Source: Actinomycetota bacterium (lineage in GTDB: Bacteria; Actinomycetota; Thermoleophilia; Solirubrobacterales; 70-9). From it: a stretch of 64,000 nucleotides of DNA. Where the stretch lies: positions 1 through 64,000 of the forward strand of contig JAFDWD010000004.1 in the NCBI GenBank assembly GCA_018268695.1. Reading direction: 5' to 3'. Under the pieces are notes generated by a model. The model was not told the DNA's origin, ran no database searches, and saw only the letters and a program-made list of their open reading frames with translations. Below are positions 21,098-33,792 of this stretch, one piece after another (position 1 is the first letter of the stretch; the number at the start of each line of letters is the position of its first letter). The position numbers and the translations under genes were made by a program.

Positions 21098-21453
21098 GAT
21101 TGGTGGTGATATAAATATTTATATTTAATTCAATATTCCCCAAGTGGGTTTAATCCCCCAACTGAATTGGCTCACAGTCGTCGGGGAAATTAGAGGGCGT
21201 GCAATATCCATGCCCAAAAATAACTGAGAGGTTGAGTTGTATCAAGCCTCTGGCAATACGTCGTAATCTATCGGGCAGAACGCTAATAATCGCGGTGTTC
21301 AGTTTGGTTGCGAATAGAGGTTGATTGAGTGCTTAAACAAATCAGCAAGGGCATTATCGTAATATCTGCTCTCGTTTCGGAGGATTAGCAAGGAGCATAT
21401 AAGTTGGACTACACAGTAGTCCCGCCAGTCTATAATTCAATTTATTTGAGAAT
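21098..21453. other. 356-bp divergent spacer between RPS18 and exportin-1
   Basis: No coding frame is supported. An AT-rich block (ATAAATATTTATATTT) lies next to the RPS18 start and an AT-rich leader next to the exportin start, consistent with two divergent promoters. Short inverted repeats such as CCCA-AG-TGGG are present but weak. CCCCAA occurs twice as a single unit, but not as the one-and-a-half repeat expected of a telomerase RNA template. Confidence 0.4.
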
Positions 21454-24400
21454 ATGAACAACACACTGGAGATGCTGTTGAACCGCTCAATTCCGTTTGA
21501 AGGAGAAAAGATCCGCCTGTTGGACCAGGTTACACAGGCGCTCTCCAGCTCCGATCCCAGCCAAATCAACAGCGCTAGCCAGATCTGGAAGACTCTCAGC
21601 GACGATCCCAATTTTTGGTTGCAGAGCGATCAGATCCTAGTGAACTCGACAAACAATCACACGAAGTTCCTGACGCTGGTGCTCATGGAAAACTCGATTA
21701 AGGTACTTGGGGAGTTACGCAGCAACGCTGGTTGGCACTGCCGTTCGAGGAGCGCGAGGGCATAAAGGCGTACATCGTGAGTCTGGTGCTGAAGCTGGGG
21801 GGAGCAAGTAACCTGGACAAGAACATGGAGAGCCTGCTGTCGAAGGCGAACTCGATTTTGGTGCAGATCGTGAAGTATGAATGGAACACAACGTGGAAGT
21901 CTTTTATTCCGGATATCTGCGCAGCTAGCAAGACGGACCTGAACCTGTGCCAGAACAACCTCAGCATTCTGAAGATGCTAAGTGAGGAGATTTTCGAATT
22001 TAGTAAGAACCAACTGACTATGCAGCAGATCGCTGAGTTGAAGCAGCACATGAACTAGGAGTTCACGAAGGTCTTCGAGCTCTGCGATGAAATCCTCCGC
22101 AACGCCGATAAGGTCAGTCCTGCCCTCAGCAAGAGCTGTCTCGAAACCCTCTACAGCTTCCTCGGCTGGATCCCCATCTTTTACATCTTCTTCAGCGATA
22201 TCATCCAACGTATTGTACAGTTTGTCTCCAGTGAGGCTCACCGTGAGCCTGCTCTCCGTTGCCTCATTGAAATAGTGTCTCTCAAAATCGCTGATACGGA
22301 GGAGAGAGTGGAATAAATCCGTCAAAAGATCTTCCTTCTGCTGAAGGACTGCCTTGTCCGCTTCCAAAGCATTCCAATGCTCAATGAAACTATCGACAGG
22401 CTTATCGCCAACAAACAAAATAAAATTCCCAACGTCTTCCAGTTCGAAATCAGCTGCCAAAACATTGCACGCTTCCTGTGCAGCATCCTCCAAGAGCAAT
22501 ATGAATGGCTAGTCCTGAAGGGTTCGGCAACTCAGATGGTCGGACAAGAGGTGCGCAATGCCCTGAACTGGCTGGTGCGACTCATGCAGATGCCCTTTGA
22601 TCAGACGTATCGTATGATTGTGGAGTTCTTCCACTTCTTCGCTAAGAAGGTTAAAGAGCAAGGCAGCGTCAACAAACCCTTACTGTATAGCCGGGAGAAC
22701 ATTGGAGACAACTACCCCGAGATCTTCGAAGAGGTCAAGAAGATCATCATTCTGCGCATGGCTAAGCCTCAAGAAGTTCTGATCGTCATTGACGATAATG
22801 GTCAGCCAATGCGCGAAGAACTCGCCAACACTGAGAACTATGCCATGTACGAGCTGATGAGGGAACTGCTGATCATCGTTGCTGAGATGAGCTGGTCCAC
22901 TACCAGGTCTTTCATCGTGTCGAAGATTGAAAAGCAAAACACAAACGAGTTCAGCTTCGACATTCTCAATAGCTTGTCCTGGGCGGTGGGAAGCATGTAT
23001 GGCAACATACCCGAGCAGGAGTAAAAGCCATTCTTGATTTCAGTCATTAGGGTACTTCCGTTGTAATGTAGACGCTGTTGCATCTGTGTGAGGCCAAAAA
23101 AGGAAAGGAGAACAAGGCTGTGGTTGCGAGCTGCATCATGTACGTGGTCGGCCAGTATCCCGGTTTCCTCAAAAGCAACTGGAACTTCCTCAAGACTGTC
23201 GTGAAGAAGCTGTTTGAGTTTATGAGGGAGAGGTTCCCGGGAGTCATGGACATGGCCTGCAACACCTTTCTCAAAATCGCGCAGAACACAAGCGAGCAGT
23301 TCGTCAAGCTCCAGGAGGGCGACTCCGAACCCTACATCTGCGACCTTATTCGCCGCATTCCCGAAGATACTTCTGAGCTGAACTCGGACTCCTTCAAACT
23401 GCTCTTCTATGAAGCCATCGGCCACATCATTTCTAGCGAGCCTCGTTTGGAGGTCAAGACTAATTACATCCGTGGCACTCTCGGTCACTACTACGACGAA
23501 TATAACCAGGTGCTTACAGCGGCTCAAACCAACCCCGCAATACTCAAAGACGAAAATGTTGAAACCAAGATTCACTTCTTTTTGCGCATCAATGAGAGGT
23601 TGGCTTCTTCCATCGGTTTGCCCTATGGGTCGTTCCTGGTGCAGTTCAACGACACGCTCAACAAGCTGTTTATATACTACTGTGGAGAGACTGAACGAGC
23701 GGTGGAGACACAGGGCAAGGGAGTCCTCAACTACCTCACAATCAAGCGTATGAAGGCTATCTGCAAGGAGATCCTAAAACTGTACAACACTTATATCGGG
23801 AAGTGCATCAACATCAACGAAACCGAGGCTTCTTCGGTGATTGACTCCTTCGTGCTGCCTCTGGTGAACTTCCTTCCGACTTTCAACAAGGCCATCCCTG
23901 AAGTTAAGTAGGCCGAGTTCCTGAGCCTGCTCACCACTATCTTCGAGAGACTGAGCATCGCCCTGAAGCCAGACCTGGTCAGCGCTTTTCTGAGTTCGGT
24001 GTTCTAAAGCACGCTGGCGATGATAACCACGGACTTCAACAGCTTCCCGGAACACCGCACGAACTTCTTTTCGCTGCTCAAGGCCATCATCAAGCATAAC
24101 TTCCAGCAGCTGTACAACATGCCCTAGGACAAGTTCCACACCATCATGAACTGCATCGTCTGGAGCATCAAGCACGAACTCAGCACCTTTAGCGACCTCG
24201 GTCTTGACCTGCTCTTCGACACCCTCGAGAACCTCACGCGCAACCCACACATCATCAACATCTTCTACCAGAGGTACTATTTGAGTCTGATGTGCGATAT
24301 TTTCGAAGTCCTCACCGACGGCTTTCACAAAAGCGGCTTCAAAATGCACTGCCGCATCCTCTTCTGCATGTGTCGTGTGCTCGTGGGCAACTATGTACTC

Positions 24401-24679
24401 CGTGTGTTATTCAGCTTTCAATAAAAGTGGGCGGGGACAGCCAGACCACCAACAACTGGTAGTTCGTGCTGCAGTACCTCACGGACAAGCTGTCGGGCGC
24501 CTTCCATAACGTTTCCAAGCAAGACACGATGAACAAGCTGGCACGGATGATGCAGACCCAAGACGAAAAGCAGTTCAGGGTAAGCCCGTGGATTATGTTA
24601 GGCCTAAACCGGCGACTATCTCGTCATGATAAACCGGTACACGTCTGCAGAGCAGCAGGACCTGCAGAGCCACTCGTGA
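21454..24679 (+). CDS. XPO1: Exportin-1 (CRM1) nuclear export receptor, 1047 aa
   Basis: Karyopherin exporting NES-bearing cargo with RanGTP. The N-terminal CRIME-like region begins LDQVTQAL...WKTLSDDPNFW. SFLGWIPIFYIF and CIMYVVGQYPGFLKSNWNFLK match family sequence. The cysteine in LLHLCEAKKGK aligns with Cys528 of human XPO1, the leptomycin B target, so drug sensitivity is predicted. Four introns were found: 21703-21722 (20 nt), 23052-23071 (20), 24395-24414 (20) and 24580-24601 (22). Each repairs a frame break within conserved sequence. Many in-frame TAA/TAG are read as Glu; one lies where animals have E in EEDEKRFL. It converges on the 24706-25328 gene with 26 bp between stops. Confidence 0.97.
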
Positions 24680-24705
24680 CTTCGGAAAACTAGAAGTATG
24701 CAGCT

Positions 24706-25328
24706 TCACTTACGTATCTGCGATATTGAGTCGCGCTTCTTCTTCTCGTACGGGTTCGACAGTTCTCGCAGTTTTCCGCTTAGGGAGCTGTTGCGCTTGC
24801 TCTTTGCGGACTGCAGAATGCGGTCCGACATGTTGCTCTGACGGCTGGTTACACGATCGCGGCTCGCCTGCTCCCTGAGGAAGCTGAGCTCTTAGGAGAG
24901 CTGCTGGTTGTCGCGCTTGAGGTTGCTGATTATGTCGCGGGTGCTCGTCAGCAGTTGTTCGCGTGCGACTTCGCTCTCGTGCAGCTTCTCCTGGAGCGAG
25001 TCGCTGTACAGTTTCAGTTGCTGCTCGGCCTGCATTATCAACGGCGTACGCGTATGTGCTGCCTATTCTCACCCTCGTTCTTCTGCAGAAGTCGCTACAA
25101 GTTGCGGTAGTCTTCTTCCTGCGGAGCTGCCAGCCGCTCGCGAACCTTCCGGAAGTACAGATCGATAACGTTGCTGATGATGCCCACCAGCTCCAGCGCA
25201 TCCTGGTAATCCTTCAGCAGCGGCTCCAGTTCCTTCAGATCTTGATTAGTGCGCAGCAGTCCCCGGACCTCACTGATGACCTTCTCGAGGAGGCTGTTAA
25301 GGTGTCGTTCGAGACGCGAGTCAGCCAT
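24706..25328 (-). CDS. Coiled-coil protein, 200 aa
   Basis: Minus-strand gene from ATG (25328-25326) to TGA (24708-24706) with a 20-nt intron at 25030-25049. Removing the intron joins QHIR to AEQQLKLYSDSLQEKL in one frame. Nearly all of it is predicted coiled coil (LKELEPLLKDYQDALELVG, ELSFLREQASRDRV), ending in a basic Ser-rich tail. Two in-frame TAA/TAG are read as Glu. No family is recognised. Its start is 32 bp from the divergent start at 25361, so the pair is likely co-regulated, and that neighbour is also a coiled-coil protein. Confidence 0.72.
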
Positions 25329-25360
25329 CGTTATAGATTATAAACCGTCACTGCACTGCG

Positions 25361-27120
25361 ATGAAGGACGAGGAGACGGGCAGTCAGCCCGACATGAAGA
25401 AGTCGTTCGCAGGGCCCAGCAGCTATCTCAACAGCAATCGCATAACCATGGGTCGAACCAGAGCCAGTTCGGCCGCGGCAGTCCGCCACGACAACAGCCG
25501 CTTTTCGGTGATGCGGTCGGTGTCTCGTGGCATCAAGTACCTTCGTGAGCGAGCGTAGACACCACAACATCACGTAGATCATCGCGATGGACCTGCCGCC
25601 GGTGGAACCCTCCGAGCCGGAGATTTTAAAAGTCGAATCCAAGAGCGTGATGACGCTGCACGAGATTCGCAAGCTCTACGATGAGGCCCTGACGTTGTCC
25701 AACCGACGCGAGAAGGAGCTGCAGGCTCTGCGCAATGAGAACGAGCACCTGAAGGAGAAGCAGCGATAAATGCAACTGGTGACCATGGACATCGAGAAGC
25801 TCAACTCCAAGATCGATGCCGACAAGCAGGTGGCCTTCGAATCCTACGAAGAAAGTTTCTGGAACCGCAAGAGCTACGAAAACATGCGGCATCGACTCAT
25901 CGTATTAGGCGGTTTACGCAGAACGACAAGCAGGTCCTCAGCAAGCGGCTGCTCGAGCTCTAGCAATTTCTCGCGCAGAAGAAGTTCATCAGGCAGGAAA
26001 TACAAAGCAGATACGAGCAGACCAAGCTCGAAAGCAGTCGCGCTGCCAAGATGCTCGACAAGATGCGAGAGGTATGCCTTAAGGAACTCAGAACCTGGGA
26101 GAGCTGGAGATGCGCAAGCAGCAGAAGCTGTCGATGTACGAGGATGGACTGCAGAGCCAATTCGAATACAAGCAGAAGCAGCAGAACAAGGACTCTAGGA
26201 TCAACGAAATCGCGGAGACGGCCATGCAGGAGAAGGACAACAGCGAGAAGAACTGGAAGAAACTGCTGTCCGTGCACAAGTTCGTAAAGGTGATGCTGCG
26301 GCAGAAGATGGAACGGGAACTGAAGAAGTTCCAAGTGGTGGAAACTGCCTACCAATCAATCAAAACCAAAACGGGAGTGTGGCAGGCCGAAGAAATCGTC
26401 TAGAAATTTATCAACCGCGACGAGACCTACGGCAACCTGCTTTACTCGATCGCGGAGGCCGAAAAGAAGATATCGGCCAGCAAGCGCCGCAACGAATACC
26501 TCCGTTCCAGGGAGAACCAGCTCAAGGACACTCTCAACGAGCTCGAAAAACCCACCAAGAAGACCGAGTTCGACCTCTCCAAAGAGATCAAAACCGTGGC
26601 GAAGAACACCCGCGCAAACATCAACTCGGGGCTCATGAAGGAGCGACTCTACAAGTTCGCAGTGGTCACCCTCGAACGTTTAGACGTTCTGTAGAGCAAG
26701 TAGAGCAAGGATTACCGCGAATAATTTACCAAGGATCAAATGGTGTAGCTATACGACGTGCTGACAAGCAGGCTCATACAGTTAGATAACAGCGGACTTT
26801 CCGAAGAAGTAAACAGGGCCTTATCGCAGATGAAATCACCTGAGAGTGTTCAAAAATTCACAACTATCTCGAACCGCAAGAATGTGAGAGTGCCAATAGA
26901 CTCGAACGGAACAGCTTCGGACGAGTAGAGCGTGGACGTGACTGAAGAGTAAGCTCAATTGGAGGCCCATCGCAACATGCTGGAAAACACCAACGCATGG
27001 TTCTTCGAGGAGCTGCGTCGCAAACAGGCCGAGAACCTGAGGAAGAGACTAGCAGACCGCGAAAAGCAAGTGCCGAAGGTGCGCGAGATCCCAAAAGAGC
27101 CGTCAGGCGATGCCTCGTGA
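25361..27120 (+). CDS. Long coiled-coil protein, possibly outer-dynein-arm docking (ODAD1/CCDC63-like), 565 aa
   Basis: Four exons joined by introns 25537-25558 (22 nt), 25902-25921 (20) and 26072-26091 (20), each restoring the coiled-coil frame. A Ser/Arg-rich head of ~70 residues is followed by continuous coiled coil with E at in-frame TAA/TAG (for example RLLELEQFLAQKKF). The segment FINRDETYGNLLYSIAEAEKKI recalls the conserved central block of CCDC63/CCDC114/DC2 docking proteins, which anchor outer dynein arms to doublets. This is motif resemblance, not proof. The tail carries several TAA/TAG in close succession (about 26690-26750). Its TGA is 18 bp before the next start. Confidence 0.6.
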
Positions 27121-27138
27121 TGCTACCGCGATTAATAT

Positions 27139-30100
27139 ATGGATTACATCGCCGACGGTTCGTTGCTCGAGCTCGACGTTCAGTTCGAGGAAGGCGTCGC
27201 ACGCCTGGGCAGCTACAACTACTCCAGTAGATAAGTCGTTCTGGAGCCCCAGCGGAGTCCATCGAGGTTGCACACAACCTACCAAATTTTGCTCCCGCAA
27301 AGCTTCAACGAACGGGTCGTGCAGACGACCTCATACGATCGTTCCTTGCGAATTGGAGGCGGCTTCTATCTTAAGAACCTATTCACCGAAGAGTATCTCA
27401 GCTATGAGGACGCGACTTTGCGTGATCCATTGCTCATCCGCAGCGCCTCTCCCGTCAAGATGTTCTGCTTCGTCCGACCTCATAACCTTGCCTTTCAAGA
27501 AGAGGGCTTCGTAGGTTATGGCGTTGAACTCAAACTGTGTGCCCTCAACGGCTAGACCTTCGTACGATGCAGAAGAGTCCCTGGACACTCTAGCGCCCTC
27601 AATCTGTCGCTATCCAAAGTGGATTTCAACCCGATCGTTCTGCACCGAAGCTCCCTGGAGAGCAACCGCATTGAGGAAGGCTTTCCGTTCAACGTGTACT
27701 TCCTGGAGCAGTAATGCTATCTCACGTAAAGTAACCTCAACGGAGAACTGCAGCTGGAGATCGACAAGTCGCTTCCGCTTATTTCGAGCAAGTTCTATCT
27801 CGAGCGATAAGGAAGTCTCTTCTACATGCGGTCCATGTTCTTCAACGGCTACCTCGAGTTTAAGAAGGGCCGTAAACCTCAGCTTAGTAACAGACGGTCA
27901 GAAGCAGGGCTGCTCAGGTTGCACCTCTACAGTGAAGGCAACAGCAAGGAAGACAGTAATTCAGTCATATACTGCCTCGAGCATGTAAGCACCGGCGGAT
28001 ACTTCGGCTTCGGTGACAAAGGAGTCGGCTTGTACGAGGGAAAGCGTCTGCTGAATGCTATGCAACTCAGACGATGCGTAATCGATAACATCGGAATCAC
28101 TGGCTTCATGAATACACTCATGGAGGTCTTCAACTTCGATCCCCTTGAACAGTCCAGCGACTTCCTGCGGAGCTTTCTGATTTGGACCAAGAGTAAAGTT
28201 ATTAAGCAGATGCAGACGCGGCATTATTCAGGAGAGGTCAGTGATTTTGAGCTGCTGCAGCGAGAGTTCTTCGAGTTCGGGCTAGTCGACAAGCTCTTCC
28301 GAATCCACGTCTTGAGGGAAGAAGCGCCAGTACGAAAGGAGGTCGTTATGCTTATCAACTTCTTGTGTAAGGACAGTCCCACCAACTCGGCGTGGCTTCT
28401 GCGCGCTCACAACTTCATTCTGGCCAACTTCTATTAGGAGCACTTCGACTTGTCGGAGATCATCGGGTTGCAGGAGCTCGTCTGTCTGCCTCACAACAAG
28501 CTGCGTGGTACCCTGAACGAATGCAACTGCCTATTGCTGATGCTCGCGGAAAGGGGACAAGCAGACGACTCCCACCCGAAGTTTCTAAGGTTCTTCAAGT
28601 TTACTTTGCAGCTCAACGATGCCAGCGGCCGTAGCCTGCAATCGTTCGCAGGCCTTCTCCGTAGCAGTAGACGCATACAGAACTTCAAACTGGCTTCTCG
28701 TGATGAGGAATTCAAGTTAGAAGACCAGCTCATCTTTGAGATCTACATCATTCTGGCCGGCAAGTCGCTTGTGGGCACACTCCCGCTCTCGTCAATTGTC
28801 GCCATCTTCAAGGACACCTCGAGGGAGTTGAAGCTGCGTAAACTCTGCGTGCAGTACCTGCAGGTTGAGTACCTCCAAAAGACTTACAAACAGCCCGACC
28901 ACGTCATCTTCGAAAGTGTCGAGGAAGAGCAGGGGTCGGTCATAGACCGCCAGCTGGCCAACTACGTGACGAGTCTCAAAGAATACTGCATGGGCGAGGT
29001 GCGGGTAGTCGATTCGACTGTCGGCGACGGTCAAATCGTTGCGGTTATTTTCCTGCTGTACATGCTGTGTCTCGGTCGGCTGTAGCACTACGAACTCATG
29101 GAGGCCTGCTGCAACCTGATCGCCATCATCGAGGAAATGGAGATCCAACAGGAAAACTATGAGAAGGACTACGACTTTCTCAGTAACTCGGTGAAACTAC
29201 TGTCGCGTTCTCTGCATTACCTTAACAACCTACGGCTACAGACCACATTTCGCGAAATGCTGAAGAGTCCCGTGAACAGTGAGAGAATTCTGCAAGAACA
29301 GCTGAAAGAGAGCCCTGAGCTGCAGAAGCTGCGACTGCAAAACTGTCTCACCAAGGTGTGCTACTTCGTCAAGCTGTCTGGAAGCAACCCCCGCAACGGC
29401 ATGCTCTTCCTGGAGGCGCAGGACCTCCTGTACGAGTACACTCATCACGCCGAGCTGTATTCCAAAGAACTTCTGAACTCGCACGTCGTCAAGGAGTTCG
29501 ATGTTGAGGCCCTGCAAGCTTACGCATTGGTCAACAGCGTAAGGGAAGGCGTGATGCACCACAAGCCCATGTCCGACTTCGGAGTGCTTCTCAAGAAGCT
29601 GTAGCAAGTTACTTCCGACGCGAGGCACAGCAAAGTTGTGCTGATGAAGGTGCAGACGATTCTGAGATGTCTGCGCACCGACGAACTTTTGATGGGTCTC
29701 GTACGCAGCCACATCCTCGAGATCTCTCTTGAAGACCTGCACACCACTTTCAGCGTGCTGATCGTGTTTGCCGACGATAACCTGGTTAACTGCCAGTCGC
29801 TGCTTGATCTTCTCAGTCAAGTCGAACTACACTTTGAAGGCGAAGACGAAATGGAAGAGCTGTACGCGTTGGTGAGAGTCATCGTTAAGAACCCCTTAAT
29901 GCGCTAAACAGAGTACCTGCCTTATGTGGAGCGGCTCATCTTCAGTAAGCAGCCCACAGCATCTGGCGGCGTGGAGTTCATGCATCTCATGGTCGAAGTC
30001 ACAAATTCAACACGCCCAGTTTCGGCAGAGCGAGTAGTCCGCCACTTAGTTCATGACCCCTAGACATTGAGAGTGATGCTCAGCATTTAACACAAGTAGC

Positions 30101-33100
30101 GGCCGGTCTTTCCCGCAAACACCCCTATCGATTACCTCATTCCGATGTTCCAGCTCATCAACAATCTCAAAGAGTGCGCGCAGCTCAACCGCGACTTCCG
30201 AGAGAACCTACTTGCAGCGCTGCCAGCCGAATCCTACGAGCTGTTTCGTTCAAGCGAAAAGTTCTTTGTGGCTCCGTGCATGGACCACTACCAGCAGACC
30301 TATTTGGAGGTGCTGCTCATAGAAATGCTCTGCGGCTTTGGTCTCTTCGAGCTTCTGCCGCTGGCTGTTGCCTTCAACTGTCTCCTCAGCACCGTCCAGT
30401 CTTACACTAGCTGCTTCCGTTCCCTCCGCGACACCCACTTCGAGCAGGTCGAGGCCTTTTTCGTCAAATACCCAAAGTTGCAGCGCCTGGAAATGGATGC
30501 AGTCGTCTTCGCAGCTAAAATATTGACACCTCTTTTGAAGCAGGCTGAAGACTTCGCAGTACTTTACGACAAGCAACTTGACGAGGACCGGAAGCAGGCA
30601 TTGTTGCGCAGCTGCCGCATCCTCGCTACAGAGGTGATTGCTTGCTACGAGGGGTTCCTCACTAACGACGACTACCATCGGCATTAAAGTATCCTCAACG
30701 AGTCGCTGAAGATACTGCACCGCAGCTTCGGCCTGGAGCCAGACCTGAAGTTCTACTACAACTACAACAGTCGGTCGGAGGGCAGTCACCGAGATAACGA
30801 AGAGCAGCTTTGTAGCAGCATCTGCCAGTACCTGGAGCAGAACGAAACTGAAAAGGAGGTGTTTCTGAGTTCGGTGTCGGAAGAGCTGCGCAACATCATT
30901 CAGTCGGAGTTCGAGGACCGCAGGAAGGTCGTCGGAGTGATGCTCGCAGACATGGGCATGGGCTTCGTGATTGAGACTCTGTTGTTCTGTCTTCAAGAAG
31001 CAACTACCAGCTATAATACAACCGCAATCCCTATGGTCATGGCAGTGGAGCCCAAGCCCAGTACCATGATACGCGCAGCTCTCGCTATCGACAAGCTGCT
31101 CATGATTGACACCAGCCAGACCATCGACATACTCCTGAATAGCAACTTCGCAGAGCTGCTGGTTGACTGCTTGGGTTCCAACTACCAGGACATTGAGCTA
31201 TTGCTGGTGATTACGCTCAAAATGATGAAGGGCAACAAGGGCGAACTCAACCTCGAGGCTCAGCGTGCCTTCCAGCAAGCCTTCCTGGGCAAGCGCCGGC
31301 CCATGGCGATGAAGTTCATCAGGCGAGTGCTTACCGACGAGCTGAACAACATGATTGGAAGCCAGGGTGCTAAGACCAGTCTGGAGAGGGAAGTAGAGAT
31401 GCGACTTAACAATAAGAGGGAAGAGACAAACGTGTACCTCAAGACAGTGAATACTGTGGAGTGCCTGTGCCAGTCCCTCAACTTCGACATCAAGGAAGTC
31501 TTCGGAGAAAGCGAAAACCGATAAAAGTCGATTCTCGCGCTCTTAATTGAGCTGCTCGAAAGGTCATTAGGAGTCAGTTTAAACAACCAATCGGCCAGCA
31601 AGCCGTTCACGATTAGCCTCGAGCGTTGCTCTTTCGTGGAAGCCACTTCCAAGTGCGTAATTTCATTGCTGCACGGTCCCCATCGCTCCAACATCAGACG
31701 AGCCCTTCTGCTGGGCTACCAAAGTATGTGCGTCAAAGTCATGCGCATCAACGATTCGCTGCAGACGCTGCAGCCAAGCCATCGCATGAGCAGCCTCAGC
31801 CTTCGCGTCTTCGAAAAGGGCGACCTTCAGCACATAAAGCGAATCGAGCCGCGCTTCTACAACAACTACCTCAAGGCAGAAGTGGCGAAGCGCGAAAATG
31901 ACTTTAACTACGAGTTCATGGCCCGGTTAAAGAAGTTGGCAATCCTGACCCTGGACTTGATGTTCGAGCAGAGTGTGCGCTACCAGAACCCCGCAGAAAC
32001 AGACGAGCAAGGCAAGCTTATCGAGAGCAATATTGTGAGTCTCTACGAAAAGCTCAGAGCTGTGCACAACGTGACGGACGAGGATCTCATCCGGCTGCTC
32101 TACAACAAGGAAGTCGAAATGAACTTCCTGGAGAAACTGATTGCGCTGCGGGTCTTCGACCAGCATGAAGAGGAAGAGAAGGAGCCACAGCTTGAAGACT
32201 TGAAGCCGAGCCTGAGTCTGTAGTACGGCATATACATGTACAATTACTTGTACTGGTACTATGAATGGAAAGGCAGCAACGAAATCACCAACGCCGTCTA
32301 CAAGCACGCTAACGAAAAGCGGCTGCGGAAGCGCTATAATCGCAACATCGGAGTGTTCTACCAGCTGTACTCGCTCGTTCGCGATCTCTTCAGCATCATC
32401 GCGACTCTGCTGCGGTTTCTCTGTAAGAGCAACACCCTTGCCTAGAAGTTCGCGAGACTCAGTTAAACCTAACAGATGACAGCCACCATCGACTTCTTCG
32501 CGCGCAATTTTCAAACTATCGAAATCAGAATGGAGGACGGTGCTACCGAAAACGTGTGCTTCCCCTTGGTTCCTGAGGCGCGCTGCTTTAACAAGTCCAT
32601 CCAACGGGACCTCTTCCGCAACATCGACTACAATTCGAATCACACCCGTCTCAGCAGTTTTGTGAGGTGTGCGCCCTTTATCATGATGAGGCTGGAACTC
32701 GAGTACAGTCTCTCAAGGATCACCAGTCGGAATCGCGGCCTAGGAGTCATTGTCAAGTATCGCGAACTCTGGAAGAGTCTCAGCTTCATGTTTGGCTTCT
32801 GTCAGAATATGGTACTACTGCTTGAATTCTCAATACCGGCCAACGCCTTCATCTACCTCACCTACGCGTTCCGTTCCTGGCAGTATGCCATGGCCACGCT
32901 ACTCTTCATCGTGTTTCTGTTTCAGTCCGTCAGACTGAGATTGATCATGGCCAACGAGTACTGCTCTGCAGCATCATTGAAGAATTCGGTGGCTAAAGCT
33001 GCGGTACGCACGGCCTATCTCGTTTCCGACAAGACCTTCTTCTATGCATTTTTCTACACGACAATCACGGTAATTGGCACATACTATCCTCTACTGCTGT

Positions 33101-33735
33101 GCTTGATGCTTCTGGACTTCTTCTACCGCTTCCGCTCTACGCGTTTCCTGCTCGAGCTCTTCAACAAACCGAAATGGTCGCTGCTAAATAACCTCGTGCT
33201 GTTCATTATTCTGCTCTACATATACTCCTTCATATTCTTTAAGAACCATGACGTCTCAGAAGCCTGTAACACCATCCTTCAGTGCGTCCAAATCGAGTTG
33301 TGGCTGTCGATGGGACTGCTCGGCTCCAACTTCCTCTCTGGAAAAACGTACAATCTGTCCCCGCTCGCGAACCTCACAAATACACTCTACATAATTTTCG
33401 TAATAATCTACCGAGCTCTCTTCTTGGGCATCATCATTAACCAAAAACGGAAATATAGACGGGAGCAGCAGTTGCGTAAGAGTCGCGTCGATGACCAGTG
33501 TTTTATTTGCGGGCGCACCAAGGAGGCCATCAACAAGCTGTACCGTTCGGAGAAGGGATTTAAGAAGCACGTGGAGCTGTAACACAACTTGTGGAACTAC
33601 ATCAGCTATCTGGTGTATGTTGAAAAGCTGAAGCCGGAAGCGATGTCTGCGCAGGAGCAGTACGTAATGGCCCTGTGGAAGGTGCGGAGCCTGGACTGGC
33701 TGCCATCGACGAGCGTGGGCCGCGGCCACGATTGA
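27139..33735 (+). CDS. IP3-receptor-like intracellular calcium release channel, 2198 aa
   Basis: One uninterrupted 6.6-kb exon. The N-terminal ~600 residues resemble the IP3R/RyR suppressor and MIR beta-trefoil region (YQILLPQSFNERV, NSVIYCLEHVSTGGYFGFG). A long helical middle follows. The C-terminal ~450 residues contain about six membrane segments (roughly 32700-33450). The end is diagnostic: QCFICGRTKEAI...HVELEHNLWNYISYLVY matches the IP3R CFICG...EEHNMW tail, with TAA at 33580-33582 as the conserved Glu. The pore loop is atypical: IELWLSMGLLGSNF replaces the GGGVGD filter, so ion selectivity may differ. The protein is shorter than vertebrate IP3R (~2700 aa). Family call firm; ligand unproven. 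Confidence 0.9.
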
Positions 33736-33792
33736 TCACCAGTGACTATATAAATTAGGTGGGCCCAGTCCGACAAATCTTTTTATTTCAGA

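Noticed and set aside
21098..21453. Telomerase RNA candidate because of CCCCAA units
   Set aside because: Only single CCCCAA units occur, not the CAACCCCAA-type one-and-a-half repeat template, and no pseudoknot-like arrangement was evident.
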